Both the position numbers and the translations under genes were made by a program. A DNA stretch of 64,000 bases, taken from the NCBI RefSeq assembly GCF_002105155.1, contig NW_019029022.1, positions 308,186 through 372,185 on the forward strand, in the 5' to 3' direction. The notes under the pieces are model-generated. The model worked only from the letters and a program-made list of their open reading frames with translations, searched no databases and was not told the DNA's origin. This document shows positions 44,774 through 62,335 of the stretch, piece after piece. Position 1 is the stretch's first letter; each line of letters opens with the position of its first letter. The DNA is from Lobosporangium transversale. Lineage: Eukaryota; Mortierellomycota; Mortierellomycetes; Mortierellales; Mortierellaceae.

Positions 44774-46915
44774 TTACATCTTTGAATTATTGTACCCAGA
44801 CAGATATGCATCTTCCATAGCTGACTGAGTGACGGATGAATCTGCCGATGTATTCGATATCAAGCTTTTATAAGTATATAGGCGTTACTTGTTGGAAACA
44901 AAATTGATAAATCTCTGCAAAAACCAAACTCTACCTGAAAGATCGCTAAATGACGACCCGACCGAGTTCTGTGCGCTCGATTTCCGAGAATTCGGACCCG
45001 ATCGTTCAGGGCTTGTCTTTATCTTAGTCGTAGAATCTCCTAATTATTATTATCACCATCATTATAATTAATATTCACTTTTTGATATTGGTTCCCAAGC
45101 AGAAATACAAGTATAGCAAGCTCAAGGTCCAAACCCACTTACCATCGCGACCTTGTGCCCTTACTCGGTTCGGTATAACCGTTTCTTTAAATCGAATACC
45201 TTGAACTCTGTGGTCATCTTCATCTTCTCCATCATGCCCCATAATCTCTTCTAAAGCTCTAGTGCCAAGGTTCGCTAGTTCATCATCTAAGTGGAAGAGC
45301 ATATTGTTACCTGAAGCAGTCCTCCTTTGATAGATATTGTCTATTTGCTCCAAAGGCTTCTTTTGCAAAATACTGGATGCTGAAGCTCCGCCGCTTGGCA
45401 AGAATGCCAGCACATCTTCTAAATGAAGCTGCTTAATCTGCTCACTTATAGAACCGGATTCATCTTGAATAGTGCTATCAGCATCATCATCCGTATGACT
45501 GCTCTCATTACCATCGTCCTCGTCAGCATTTGACTCATTATTATCCCCACTGAAATATGGAGCATGATGCATGAATCCAAGTCCATAAGTGCCCTCATTT
45601 TGTCGAAATGGTAGTTGTTGAAAGGCTTCCCCGCTGGCCAGCTCATCATGCTTTACATCATGAGTACGTTGTTGCTGACCTCTTGAAATAGAGTCAGTTG
45701 ATGATAATTGATTGAAGAATGATGTTTCTTCAAATATCTGAGAAGTGCTATTGCTCTGTGAATAAGGAGTTGATACAGAAGATACAGTTGATGATCGCTC
45801 ATGTTCCTGAAATGCTGGCAAACTCCCTTGATCATGCGATCCAGAAGATATCCTCGCGCTTGGGCTCAAAATATTACTATGACGTACAGAGGCCGAGATC
45901 GTGGCCTGGTGGAAGGGATGCGCTGGCTCTGTGATGCGTTGGCTTGCTTCTGTTAATAGGGCTCCCTCCCTTGGAGACGTTGAGATTGTTGATAGTGCGT
46001 TCTGTATTCGCCTTTCGGACGCTGTACCCAAAAGTTGTGATCCTCTAGATGATCGGGATTGTGATATACCTCTCTTTGAAAGAGCCCCTGAGTTGTACAT
46101 ATTGGTTTCTGCGGTAGCTGCACTTCGTATAGATGGTGAAGGAGAGGAAGGTTGAACAGGGCGAATAGTGGAGGCTGATGAGGACATGGAGGCCGGTCGC
46201 ATAGAAGAAGGAAAGGCGGAAATACTGTCTGAGAGTGATGGACTCGCCTGTGTTTTGCTGCCTATAGCACCATGTATTTCCTTCCCTGCAGGCTGGGCCA
46301 TATTAGGACTTGTCACATTAGGTCGTGGGCTTTCTGTCTGTTTCAATGCACCTTGAGAGCTAAGTGAATGTTGCTGTGCAGTTGGGGTGCCATCAAACGA
46401 CAAGGCCGGAGCGCCTGGTCCAATAGCCCCCCGCGTGGTCTGTCGAAAGGTGGATTGCAATTGTCCTGTCGAATCTTGTAGTTCTCCAATACGATGTAGA
46501 TCCTGAAGTTGGTTCTGATATAAAGATGCTGCGTGTCTGATCAAAAAGTGCACTGGTATATTGCCAAGCTGCCGAGATACAGCATTCCCTAGAATGGGTG
46601 CAGTGCATATGAAGGAATCTTGTAAGACTTGTGATAAAAAAGCAAAATATACGAAGTACTATTCTTACAATCTACTAAAGACGGCTTTGTCTGTCCAATG
46701 ATTTGCCATAGTGTCTTCTCCATTGCCTCAGTCCATCGCACCTGCAAATTGAGAGAATGAAATGGCTATTATTGAATACTTGAATTCGAAAGTAAAGCTT
46801 TTCTGTCATTCATTCTGGATCAATGTCTCTGGCCTACCGGAGTATCAACAAACCCTTCAGGACGCGGGTAGGGCAATCTTATGATGACGTGAATGGGCTC
46901 TTCAGATGGGTCCAT
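44774..46915 (-). CDS. ATG29: Autophagy protein Atg29
   Basis: Part of the Atg17-Atg29-Atg31 scaffold that organises the phagophore assembly site in fungi. Five exons (complement, 5' to 3': 46838-46915, 46669-46741, 45143-46588, 44935-45039, 44774-44841) encode 589 residues. The conserved N-terminal domain (about 8-85) has HVIIRLPYPRPEGFVDTP, RWTEAMEKTLWQII and a W-N-A-V-S segment followed by VHFLIRHAASLYQNQL. A long Ser-rich disordered region follows. Exons 4-5 restore the conserved tail GSSFSDLSDSSVTQSAMEDA, the usual Atg29 ending. Reading through the donor at 45142 instead gives an unrelated 20-residue end. It is much longer than yeast Atg29 (213), as in filamentous fungi. Confidence 0.9.
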
Positions 46916-47520
46916 GTCATGAATCAAGTAGAGTGGAAGTATTGATTGAAGGACAATTCGATGAAACTGGGGAGAAAGAACAGTATCTGAAGCGCGTGCA
47001 CGTTTCGTCTAAATTTGAGGACGTTTTTATTTCATTGTTTCTTCCTAGGTGAAGATGACTACGAGGTGCAAGAAGTTGCCCAGGGATCCCTTGTCTTTGA
47101 GAGGACCACAGCCCATTAGTATCTAGAATAGGAGGAATGGTTATCAAAGGAAAAAGATCCAGCCGTGCGACATTCTGTATCTGTCTCAATGTGCCAGATC
47201 CCAATGATTGTTTGTGTCCCCACTTTGAAATTCTCAAAGAAAGAAATATGCAAGAATTAAAACTGATGTATGCTTGTAAAACTCTGGACTACGGGGCTAC
47301 ATTTCAAGTACGGTCAGCGGCTCACGATCTCTCTCAAGCAATATAGTCAATACTTTCGTACGCTGATGGCTTCATTCTATTTTATCTCAAATCGTCAATT
47401 ACAATAGCGTATAATCAAAGCATAGAAAAAATCTGAGGAGGATGTTAATCATTTATTGCCTTGGATTATCTTAATGTTTCATACTATACATGGAGGAGAA
47501 TGGCCATTCCAACGATTTGC
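46916..47520. other. Intergenic region, no gene recognised
   Basis: Lies between the Trf4-type gene stop and the ATG29 start, both on the minus strand. Open frames on either strand (46917-47237 minus, 47137-47346 plus) have no recognisable motif. Likely 3' UTR plus promoter. Confidence 0.45.
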
Positions 47521-50182
47521 CTACCAGATTATAAAGTTTTTTGATTTGCTCTTGGCAAGTTGCTCACTCCGGGGGCTGTTGTTATTGTGCTGCGCTGGTT
47601 TTGGTACTGAAACAAGTTGTGGAAGTTGGATAGAATCTGCAGATGCGTTGACATTAGCAGGATTCCGGTGTCCCGCTACATCAATAGAGGAATGGTCACT
47701 TCGAGTGTCTTCAATGCTATGCTCATCATCGCCATCATTATGCCCATATTCTTTTGCGCCTTCTTTCATCAAGTTGTCAAAGTACTGCCCTGCTTCCCCT
47801 TCATCATCGGAATCTTCTGAAGATACATATTCAATGTCTCTCATGGCATCATTCATACTTTCTCCTCTCCGTTCGTTGTTGCTCCTTGTATGGATGGTGG
47901 AAGCAGTCTTGACAGGAGTTAGAGCCGTAGTGCTAAGAGGGATTCGCGAGTATTGACTGACTGCTTGGATGATTTGCGCCCTGTCAGACCTGATTTTCTC
48001 CAAAAACCGACCCTTTTTCAGATCTGCTGCCTCCAAACGAGAATTTAATGATTGCCGAGCCTTTTTGAATATCTCTTCTCGTTCTGAAAGACTCAATTCT
48101 CTATTCTCCTTTTTCTCAGTCTCGTCAATCATCTTGCGAGCGATTCGGTGCATAAGCTCATGTTTCAATCCAATAAACTTCTCCACCTCGTACTTGTCGT
48201 TGGTCGACAACTTCTTGAATTGTTCCAAAGGCTCACTAAGTATCTGCCGGACTGACATGTTCGGCTTGTCCTGCTTGATGGGTTTTGCTTCTAAAAAGAT
48301 AGCGCACTCCATATCTTCTACTGCGAATTTTTCTCCTTGTCCTTTGAACAATATACGCTCCTCAGTCTCCATAATTCCCTCTACATCCATCCCGCCTTGA
48401 TCCAACAGCCTCTCTTCTTCCTCCATTTTATCCAGTCCCTGTATGCCTGGAGGGTCATTAAATAGCTTCTGAAACTCGCCGCGATAGAAAACATCCTCTA
48501 TATGTCGACGATGTAAAAGTACGCTTTTCGGTATCGTAAAGACATCTTTGATGAGTGACACCTCTTTACTATGATGAAGGCCCGATGATTTCTCTAAAGA
48601 ATCAGCTGCAACCCGATTGTGCTCATCAAACCGCACATGCGTCGATCGTCCGCTTTTCTTATGGTCATCGCGGTCCATAAAGAGCTCACGGTTTCGACGT
48701 TGTACGGCATTAGTTAAGCTAGCAAATGCACCCACAAAAAGTTCCCTGATCTTTCTCAGCTGATATGAGCTCTTGGCTGTGTCATTAGATGGATCATTGG
48801 GATCAATGCAGGACAGCAGCAATTCTGGGCCGCCACGACCGTATGCCATACGTCCATTGATGGGTGGCGGTTTTTCGAAATAGGATCCACCTTCCCTTAC
48901 TGAGAGGCCAACTTGTGCGTAATTGAAGCACTGGCCATAGAGTTCAAAAAACTCTATGAGAAGTACCCCCAAATTCTCTTCTGGATTCATCTTCCTTGCC
49001 TGAATCTGGGGGTGCATTTGTAAAAAGCTTATAATCATGATAACCGTCGTATATGAACCCAGACCTCCTGTGAAGACCTCATTGAAGTTCTATCATCAAG
49101 TTCAGTATAGAATAAATATTAGTCGTTCTTGTATGTCAACTTGCGCCGAGCACCCTGTTGATTTCTTAAGAAGAAAAGGTGGAAAAAAAGAGCACCTTGA
49201 TCATTAAAAAATGCTTAATCAGCATAGTTAGAGGCCGTAATACAGGTATTTCCTCTAAGAATACCGTTATGGCTTTGGCACTATCAATGCCGCTGACTGC
49301 ATTGAACGAGACATCAACAGCAATCCCACTTATAGACTCTTTGAATTTGATAATAGGTACTCTCGCTTTGGCAATCACTGAGATATCTGTTGCAACACCA
49401 TTACTCCGTAAATAGCTCGCCAATTTATAAAAGTCATTTTTCTGAAAATCTTGGTCCCGTAGCAGGACAATATCCATATCGCTATGTATTGTAGAGGCCA
49501 TAAAGAATGAGTAAATGATAAAGGTTGCCTCGAATGACCAAATAATACGAAACGTTGGTGATGACCTCAGATGTAAATCGCTGTCATATTTTGCATAAGA
49601 ATATCCAGTATCTTCGGCATGGAATTACCTAGACGGAAGATATAGCCTTGTCTCATAGCTCCCGAATACCACCACTTCTACATCTTTCCATAGACGCTTG
49701 ACTGTCTGTTGAATGATTAGGTACACATATTTTCTAACTTGGTGTTCTTCTCGGGTAGGACTGATGTATTCCACAAAGTCCTTCAGCTCCTGTGTCAACA
49801 TCATTGGCACCGAAGACATTTTCGAATATTTTCGATGACCCATCCAGGGACAACCTGGAGGTGGTCCCATACTAGGCCCTTCATCGTCGCTCGAGGCTTC
49901 ACTTCGCGTGCGCTTCTTTCCATGAGGTAATGAGTCTGTTGGGTTGCTGCCACTATCCTTGGATCGCGGGATAAAATCAAAAACGGACACTCCCGCTTTG
50001 TTCTCGTCCTCACTTTCCTCACTTGATTCAAAGCCGATAAAGTCGACACCACGTTGCATTTGATCACCTTCAAGATTGTTGGATGTCTGAATATTGATCT
50101 CAGAACGATCTCCATCACTTCCACTTGAAAGCTCCATATCGGAGCCGCCATCTGTAGTACTCTGTCTCTGGGTAGGCACCAT
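47521..50182 (-). CDS. Non-canonical poly(A) polymerase, Trf4/PAPD5 type
   Basis: Nuclear nucleotidyltransferase that adds short A-tails for RNA surveillance (TRAMP-like). Exons, complement of 49629-50182, 49196-49481 and 47521-49089, encode 802 residues. An acidic Ser-rich N-terminus of about 110 residues precedes the catalytic core, with VVVFGSYETRLYLPSSDMDI giving the G-S helix and the first two aspartates (D-x-D near residue 187) and VDVSFN giving the third. The central and PAP-associated region has NEVFTGGLGSYTTVIMIISF, ENLGVLLIEFFELYGQCFNY and SYQLRKIRELFVGAF. The C-terminal 400 residues are charged and not conserved to my eye. The second donor is GTGCTC, weak, but the join restores the family sequence. 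Confidence 0.88.
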
Positions 50183-51112
50183 GCGAAACCTTGAATTTTA
50201 TTACTGGATGTTTACAATTGAATAGGCGTCGGATCATTTAACTTCCGATCCCACACAAAAAACTTTTGAAGATAATGAAAATGACTTTACAGAATTGGCC
50301 CAAACGGGTCAAAAGCTTTTTTTCTGTTTCGTGGCTTATACTTCCTTCATCAGTAGAAATTGACTTTTCAAAAAAAAAAAAAAAAAAAAAAAAAATTCCT
50401 GAGGCATAGACAAGTGACCTCAGTTTAAATTTACCACTTCAGCTTCTTCCAGCGGCATGTTGAAAGGGATATACATCCTGTCGAGCCAATTTATAGGACC
50501 GCAGATCGCCGAAGACATGCAAAAGTGTGCTTGAGACATACATAGACAGGCATCAACTACGTCCTGAGAGGAGGATCACGGGTGTTGATAAACTGCTTTA
50601 GTATAGTCAACCCCAAGTTGCAATGTACCCTACTTTAGCATATAAAAGCTTATTCAAGGGGCATTAATCTCTACTCTTGTGAAGTGTGAAGACAAACGTT
50701 CAAGAGATCATGCCGATTGGATAGATTTTGAAAGACAGGAACTGTTTTGTCATGAAGCTTGCAAAGCTACTCAAAAAAAAAGGTGGAAGCTTAGAACTTT
50801 ATCAAGATCTCTGATGTAGGGTTTCGAAGCAACCATGCCTGGCACTGATTATATTGATGATGACATGATGAGCAATGTTTTTCCCACTGCTTTCACTGGC
50901 TTAGATAAGACCAGCTCAATGAGAAAGGTGTTTAAAAAACCAGAACCAACTCTTCATTTTTTCTTCTTACACTATCCATTGTCTACACTCACACTTGTTC
51001 ATTCATTCATTCATTCATTCATCGACTTTTAATTTCAACTTTCCCTTCCTTTGCTTTTATTTCCAGTATTTATATTTTTTCACATCATTAACCTTAACTT
51101 AAAGTGTTCAAT
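50183..51112. other. Upstream region of acyl-CoA synthetase gene
   Basis: Intergenic between divergent starts. Features are poly(A) at 50371-50395, a CATATAAAAG TATA-like box near 50639, and an ATTC tetranucleotide repeat at about 51000-51021 in the T-rich leader. Short upstream ATG frames (for example from 50835) have no family signal and do not splice in frame to the gene. Confidence 0.5.
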
Positions 51113-51890
51113 ATGCGACCTGTCGATGGCAAGTATGCCTTCAAATATGATGAGGCTGAGCAAGTCTATCGAAATGTCATGGCAAACGAAGGCCTTCTAG
51201 ACAATCCTAGGCCCCCATTCTATGATGGGCTCAAGGGCCGAACCATGACCCATCTGTTTGAATACATGGCCGATAAATTTGGAGACAAAGATTCAATGGG
51301 TTGGAGAGATATCGTTAAAGTATGGAGATTTCTTTCTTTTTTTTATCATCATGTACTTTATTTCTTTCCACGACTATTACTTATTGTGTGCTTATCCATA
51401 ATTACTGGGCTAAAAATAGGTACATAAGGTCGAAAAGCAATCAGCCAACCCTGAAGAAAAGCCAAAGACGTGGATGACTTATGAACTCTCTGATTATAAA
51501 TGGATGACATACCGTCAAGCCAAGGACTATGCTGATCAAATTGGTTTAGGTCTCAAACGTCTCGGCGTCGATAAGGGTGACTGTATCCTGATTTTCGCCA
51601 GTACCAGGTAACGCTTAAAAAAAACATTAGTGTTATGTTTCATTATTATTTTTTTATCGATTTCTTGCTGACAGTGTCTCGCTTAATCCGCATGGATTAG
51701 TCCTGAATGGCTCCTTACATCACATGGTAAGCAATTTTCAAGCTCTTCGAGGGGTAGTGCCTTATTCCAGAGTGGACCTGCAAAGTTTAACAAGAAAAGA
51801 ATAACAGCACTGTTACGGACATTCTGTCAAAGCTGTTTGCTTTTGTTGATCAAACAGAGGACACGCTGTGATTTACATGCTTCAATCAAC

Positions 51891-51933
<43 letters not shown>

Positions 51934-54022
51934 TTTTCCCAATGGCTATAGGGTCTTTCTCTCAGTCAATTACTATTGTGACAGCATACGACTCCATGGA
52001 TGAGAAATCAATCGCACATATCCTCAAGGAGTCTGCTCCTAAAGCGATTTTTGCTGATTCAAATACTCTGCCTGTCATCTGCAACCTTATGCAGAAGGAT
52101 AGCCATGACATCAAAACAATCATATATAGTGGGCAAGATTCAGAAGTGAAGGAATCTACTACTAAGCTTGAAAATATTCAGAACCGTTCCTTTAAATTGG
52201 TACATATCGATGAATTGAAGGTTGGTCAGGATAAGGACAAACTTAAGGCCAGCTACCCAGATGAAGGCGACATCGCATGCATTATGTATACATCTGGATC
52301 AACTGGGCAGCCTAAAGGCGCACTATTGACTCATGGCAACCTAATGGCCTCTATTGCAAGTGCAGCTGCTTTAGTGGGCGACCAACTCAATGAAGAAGAT
52401 ATCGTGTTGTCTTATCTACCTCTAGCACACGTACTAGAGTTTGTTATTTCGCATTTTTGCTCCTCAATGGTGAGTGGCAACTGTATTACTTCAATAGTGT
52501 GTTGTATCTTTTCGGTCAGAACTTACTTGGATACTAACCTTTATATCTACAAATCTCTTCTTTTTACTCTGTTCAAATGCAACGATCCATAATTTCAGGG
52601 ATGTCGCCTCGGCTTCGGTCGTGCCAGGACCTTAATGGATGACGCTGTTGCGCCTACATCAGGTAGCAGACAATCTAAAGGCCTTGGGGACTTGAAAGCG
52701 CTCAGGCCAACGCTGATGGGTATGTTTATGACACAACTAAGCAAACAGCTGACGCTGTTGATGAGATCATTTTCATTTTTTGTGTGACGTTGAAACCTAA
52801 TTTTAGCTGTGTTATTTAAAATTTAACTTTTGAACACATAATGTCTATTAAGCTGGTGTCCCCACGATCTGGGAGCGTATCAGGAAAGGTATTATTGCCG
52901 AGGTCAACAAACAGCCATTACCCTTGCGTAAGCTGTTCTTTGCAGCACTTAATGCAAAATGGGCCATTGTTCAGGCAACAGGATCGGAGAATGCTGTCAC
53001 TAGGGCGCTTGACGTGGCTGCCTTTAGTAAGCCAAGAGAGCTGGTGGGTGGACGACTTCGTCTTGCTCTAACAGGAGGTGCTGGCATTAGTGACGAAACA
53101 CACCGTTTCTTGAGTATGGTCATGTGCTATGTTATCTCTGGATATGGTCTCACCGAAGTCTGTGGCGTTGCAGCCGTAACTATACCTTCCATGGGACATC
53201 GATTGAGAACTGTGGGTCCACCTGTAGGTTTATCAAGTGATTCCTTGTTATAAAAAAAAAAAAAAAAAAAAAAAGAGACTGAAACTAAAAACTTTAATGA
53301 TGCTTTGCCCAATATCCGTACCATGGAAACTAGGCACCCAGTCTGGAGCTCAAACTAGTTGATGTTCCTGACACAGAATATACAGGGGAAAACGGAACAG
53401 GGGAGATCTGGCTCCGTGGTCCATCCGTGATGAGAGGCTACCATAAACTCGATGATGAGACAGAGAAGGTGATGACAAGCGAGGGATGGTTCAAAACAGG
53501 TGATATTGGTACCATGAATGCTGATGGCACTCTGTCGATCAAAGATCGTATCAAGAACCTGGTCAAGTTGTCGCATGGCGAGTATGTTGCGCTTGAGAAG
53601 TGTGAGGCAATTTATCGTGACTCGAAGGATATCAAGAGCATCTGTATTGTTGCGGACAACGGAAGTCCTGCCCTGATTGCCGTTGTGGAACCAAGTCATC
53701 AAGGAGTAAGTGATTTCATTAAATCAATTATATTACAAATCTTGGCTAAATTATTTGGCACTGAATTTCCTTTTCTTTTTCTTTTTCTTTTTTTTTTAAA
53801 AAAAAAAAAAAAAAAAAGGCCAGAAATGATGAGATCCTCAAAGCACTCAAGGCAGTAGCCAAGTCTGGAGGTCTGTCCAAGCCCGAAACAATTCAAGGAG
53901 TGATTGTGGATGATTCGGACTGGACTAAGAATGGTTTTATGACTTCGAGTGGCAAGATCAAGCGACGAGAGGTCAAGAAGGCCCATGAAAAGGAGATTGA
54001 GGAGATCTTGAGTCAGTTTTAA
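51113..54022 (+). CDS. Long-chain fatty acyl-CoA synthetase (Faa1/Faa4 type)
   Basis: ATP-dependent ligase that activates long-chain fatty acids to acyl-CoA. Eight exons (51113-51319, 51420-51607, 51701-51726, 51952-52469, 52599-52719, 52853-53223, 53334-53705, 53819-54022) encode 668 residues with consistent phases. AMP-binding landmarks are YTSGSTGQPKGALLTHGN, the 'SYLPLAHVLE' block, GYGLTEVCG, GWFKTGDIG and the FACS signature region DRIKNLVKLSHGEYVALEKCE (split here: DRIKNLVKLSHG, EYVALEKCE). The N-terminus lacks a signal peptide. Exon 3 is only 26 nt. Intron 7 is a pyrimidine tract followed by a long A run directly before the acceptor. Substrate length cannot be told from sequence. Confidence 0.94.
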
Positions 54023-54413
54023 TCCAAGGGTCCGAGGGTCTGGCCAATTGAGATGTATTGATGTATTAAGAAGAAAATAAACGCAGCGAAACACAAGCAC
54101 AAATATTTATTAATTTAATGTCGTCTGTGTGCATCTTTCAGCTTGTGCCTGGCTGGCACTAAACTTTAATGGCAATGAATACATGCAAAAAGTCATCTTC
54201 AATCTCGACTTTTTTTTTTTTTTTTTTTTTTTAATCTGCATTACTCTTTTCATCATCTTTCTCATCCTCCTCGCTCTGCGGCTCATTTATTCCCTTTTCC
54301 TTCTCTGTACTCTCCATTTCGCTGTACTTTTTTACTCTCATCTTCCTTATTAGCACCTTTCTTAATTCACTGAATTTCACCGTCCCCATCTTCTCTCAGA
54401 TTCTATTCCCTTC
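54023..54413. other. Intergenic region with poly(T) promoter element
   Basis: Contains a T run of about 22 bases (54211-54232) and a CT-rich leader up to the kinase start. No open frame of interest. Confidence 0.45.
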
Positions 54414-58871
<4,458 letters not shown>

Positions 58872-58921
58872 TTTTAGATTAATCACTAAGAAAAAGACTC
58901 TACTTTTTGTAAAATTATTAT

Positions 58922-58956
<35 letters not shown>

Positions 58957-59125
58957 ATGCGTATGACACATAAATATGAGCTCAGCGACTGTACGTGAAA
59001 ACTAAAATAAGACACATTTAACATGCAAGGTTTCTTTTTGAAAATATGTGGATGGTTGCTCACTAGACTATCCTTGGTATATTAATAATTGGAAAGGAAG
59101 GAAAAGAAAAGTACATTTGGTAGTA

Positions 59126-62100
59126 TTAGGTTATCACCACGTTTTTCTGATTAACTCGACCTAAAATTCTTTTTTCTGCTTCGCTGCTCAAGTACTCCGA
59201 GTCCTACATTGAAGTGGGGAAATGGAGTTAAATCAAGGGCTTTGTTTGGCAATATGCATTACATGTATATATATATATATATATATATAACTCACCAAGA
59301 TCTCATCCATCACAGCACGGTCCTTGGGATCAGGACGGAGGAGCATGCGGATCAATTGTCTAGCGCTCTTGTTCCGTACAGCCTCTTCAAAGTAAGGGAT
59401 CTCAAGCTCTTGAGTGTTTGTCCACCTTAGCCCATTCGATAAAGGCGGTGTATCTACAGATGGATGGGCCAAGAAATGAAGTACCACATCATCTTTTGCT
59501 TTCTTTGGGATCAATGGTCTTGTCGCAAAAAGCTCCTACAAACGATAAAACATTGATTGATCCAAGAATCGATCCAAGGATTAAAAATTAGTGAAGAAAA
59601 TAAATAAATAAATAAATAAAATATTGCTCTAAACATCACAACAAAACTTACGTAGAGAAGACATCCGAATGCCCAGAGATCCATGCTGTAGTGCGCTGTT
59701 ACTCCTGCTGTTGAATTACCAGTGCTCTCTTTTGCAGCAACAGTCGCTTTTGCTACTTCAGGCGGACAATACCGAACAGTACCTACACTCATCCGCTCTT
59801 CTTCTGCAGTCCTGGAGGACTCAAGGTCAATGAGTTTCCACTGCTGACGTGGATCATCCCGGTTTCGCATAATGTTGGTCGGCTTCAAATCACAATAGAC
59901 AATCTTCTTGGAATGACACCAGGTCAAGCAACGGAGTACGCCCTTCACAATGTCCTTCACATAACTCTCATCCAATGCAGGTCCTGATCTGTACAATCCT
60001 GCGCCTGACAAGTCCAATGAATGCTCTCCTTGTGCACCCGCAGCCTGTTCACGTAACGCTAGTTTTTTGGCTTTTCGTGCATTCTTCAACATCTGTGCAA
60101 GAGTCTCGTCCAAGCGTTCTAGAATAGTGAGTCGAATTGTTGCGGGTTTGTTGGGGTCATCAGTTTCAGACAGAACAAGAGTTGCCACATGCTTCAACTC
60201 AACAACACAGGGCCCTCGTAATTTCTTTAGCACCCTGCATTCCCTCTCCCAGGCTTCTCTTCTTGAAAATGATTTGATCACAATTGGCTGCTGTGTATCG
60301 GAATCAACTGCAAATAGGATGTCGTTGAAAGTTCCATGAATGGGGCTGGGAGATTTAGAGACCAAGTATCGGGCGGGTAAATTCTGGATCAATGTTGCAA
60401 GAGCTGGATGCTCCAAAGTCGTATAAACCCCTGAGGAGTTGGCAGTAGAAGATGATCCAGATCTCTGCAGTGTAACATGGGTTTCGATTTCTTCCTCCAC
60501 CGTTGCTCCAATGCAGCTCTCACGTCGGTAACTGTCTTGCCACTGTGGAAAGCCGCCTTTGGAATGAAGATGGGTTGTTGATAAGTGGTCATCCTCTCCT
60601 GAGACCTGAGATTCTACATCCAATCCTGAGCACATCAAACTGACCCTGTCCAGTGGACTCACAGAGTTAAATAACGTTGCCTCCCTTGGGCTGATAATGG
60701 ATCCATCCCGACTTAATGGCTGAGCGTTGGGTCCTGCTGGATTGAGGATGATAGACGGGGCGCCGCCGATTGACGAGGCTTTACCAGAGAGTATGGATGG
60801 AGCGCTCACATCCCGTCGTACACCCCTAGCCGCAGAATAACTTGGTACTAGGTTCCCACTGGATTGCACCATGGACCTTTGGATTCCTGGCATGCCCGAG
60901 CCACGTGTAGGGATATACCGTAGTGTAGGAATGGGCCCAACCTTTTCTCTTTGATCGAATGATAGCGACGATGCAAACGTCCACCGATCAGCATCCTCCT
61001 CATCGTTCTCTGCAAGATGAGCAGGATAAAAGGGATCAGAAGCAATCGATCCAACTCGGACACCTGTTCTCTGAGATATTTGATCTACATCCTGCAATGA
61101 TATCTGCCTTGACAACTGAGTTGGCTTTGGTGACTGCTTTGCCAGAGATTGAGTGGTATCTGCTACGACAGCACCCTGTTCAGAACTGGATCCAGCATCA
61201 GCAGCTGCAGTAGAAGTATCTGCTGCTGTTGCTGCTGCCTGTTGGCCAAGTGTCGACATGGATCGCATAGGGTATCCCTGTGCAGTAGATGGGATGTTCT
61301 TTCTGCCAGCAGTACTAGGCCAACCACCAAGGGAAGATCCAGAGTCTCGTCCTGAATGCTGATTATAATAGGCCGGCTTGTCATCCAGGCTCATTTCCCT
61401 CGAGAGATATTGCTCTGCATCAGATAAATAGCTGGCGTTATCCTTCGCTCGCTTTACCTGACCCTGAGCCTTTTTGGATGCACGCCTCCTGAAAACTAGA
61501 AACCCAACGAACGCAGCAATCAAGGCGATACATGCACAGACGACACCGATAGTTACTGGCAAATTGTTTTTGCTATTAGTTGGGTTACTCGGTACAGCTG
61601 TAGATGGCGGTGGTGAACTGCCCCGGACCTCTTTGGATGAGCTCCATTGCCAGGTCAGAGTATCCAGGATATAGATATTGATATCACTAGCTAGTGGTGC
61701 GCCGTATCCACCCCAGATGAGAATATTGGTCCCATTCAGCAGCGCCGAGTGTCCTGTCCTAGGCCCTGGACCCATTTGTTTATTAGTTGTCATCCTGTTC
61801 CATACCCATTGCGTTTTAGAGGCATCCATGACCCATACATCATCGTCAAGTGGTCCATCCGCTCCACCCCCTAAATGGCAGATCACAAGATATTAACAGA
61901 TTGGACATGGTCAATGCCTTGTGTCACCAACTTTTCATTGCAATCAATTGCCCATCTGAAAGTTATGAGATGTGGTATCCCTACCGAATACTACCATGGT
62001 ATTATTTAAACACACAGCTGTATGCCCTTTCCTGACAGAGGGAATACCTCCTCCAAGACCAGGTTCGACGCGGACGTTCAGACTCCAGGTCTCAAAGCCA

Positions 62101-62304
62101 AGATCGATTGTATGTACATCATTGAAAGCGTTGCTGGCGGTGTCACTCCCCCCAAAAACAACCATCTTGTTGACCCCTGGAAGTTTGCACATTGTATGAT
62201 ACATGAGTGCTGGTCCGTTAGCAATAGAAGTCCACTCAAACGTACTATCATCCTGGAGAAAGCGGGAAACATAGAGAAGGAAGAAAAGAGAAGAAAATAA
62301 AGTA

Positions 62305-62335
<31 letters not shown>

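Noticed and set aside
46917-47346. Overlapping frames on both strands between ATG29 and the Trf4-type gene
   Set aside because: No motif, no splice-supported extension, and position fits UTR/promoter.
50835-51032. Short frame upstream of the acyl-CoA synthetase
   Set aside because: No family signal, and splicing to the next AG gives an early stop; at most an upstream ORF.
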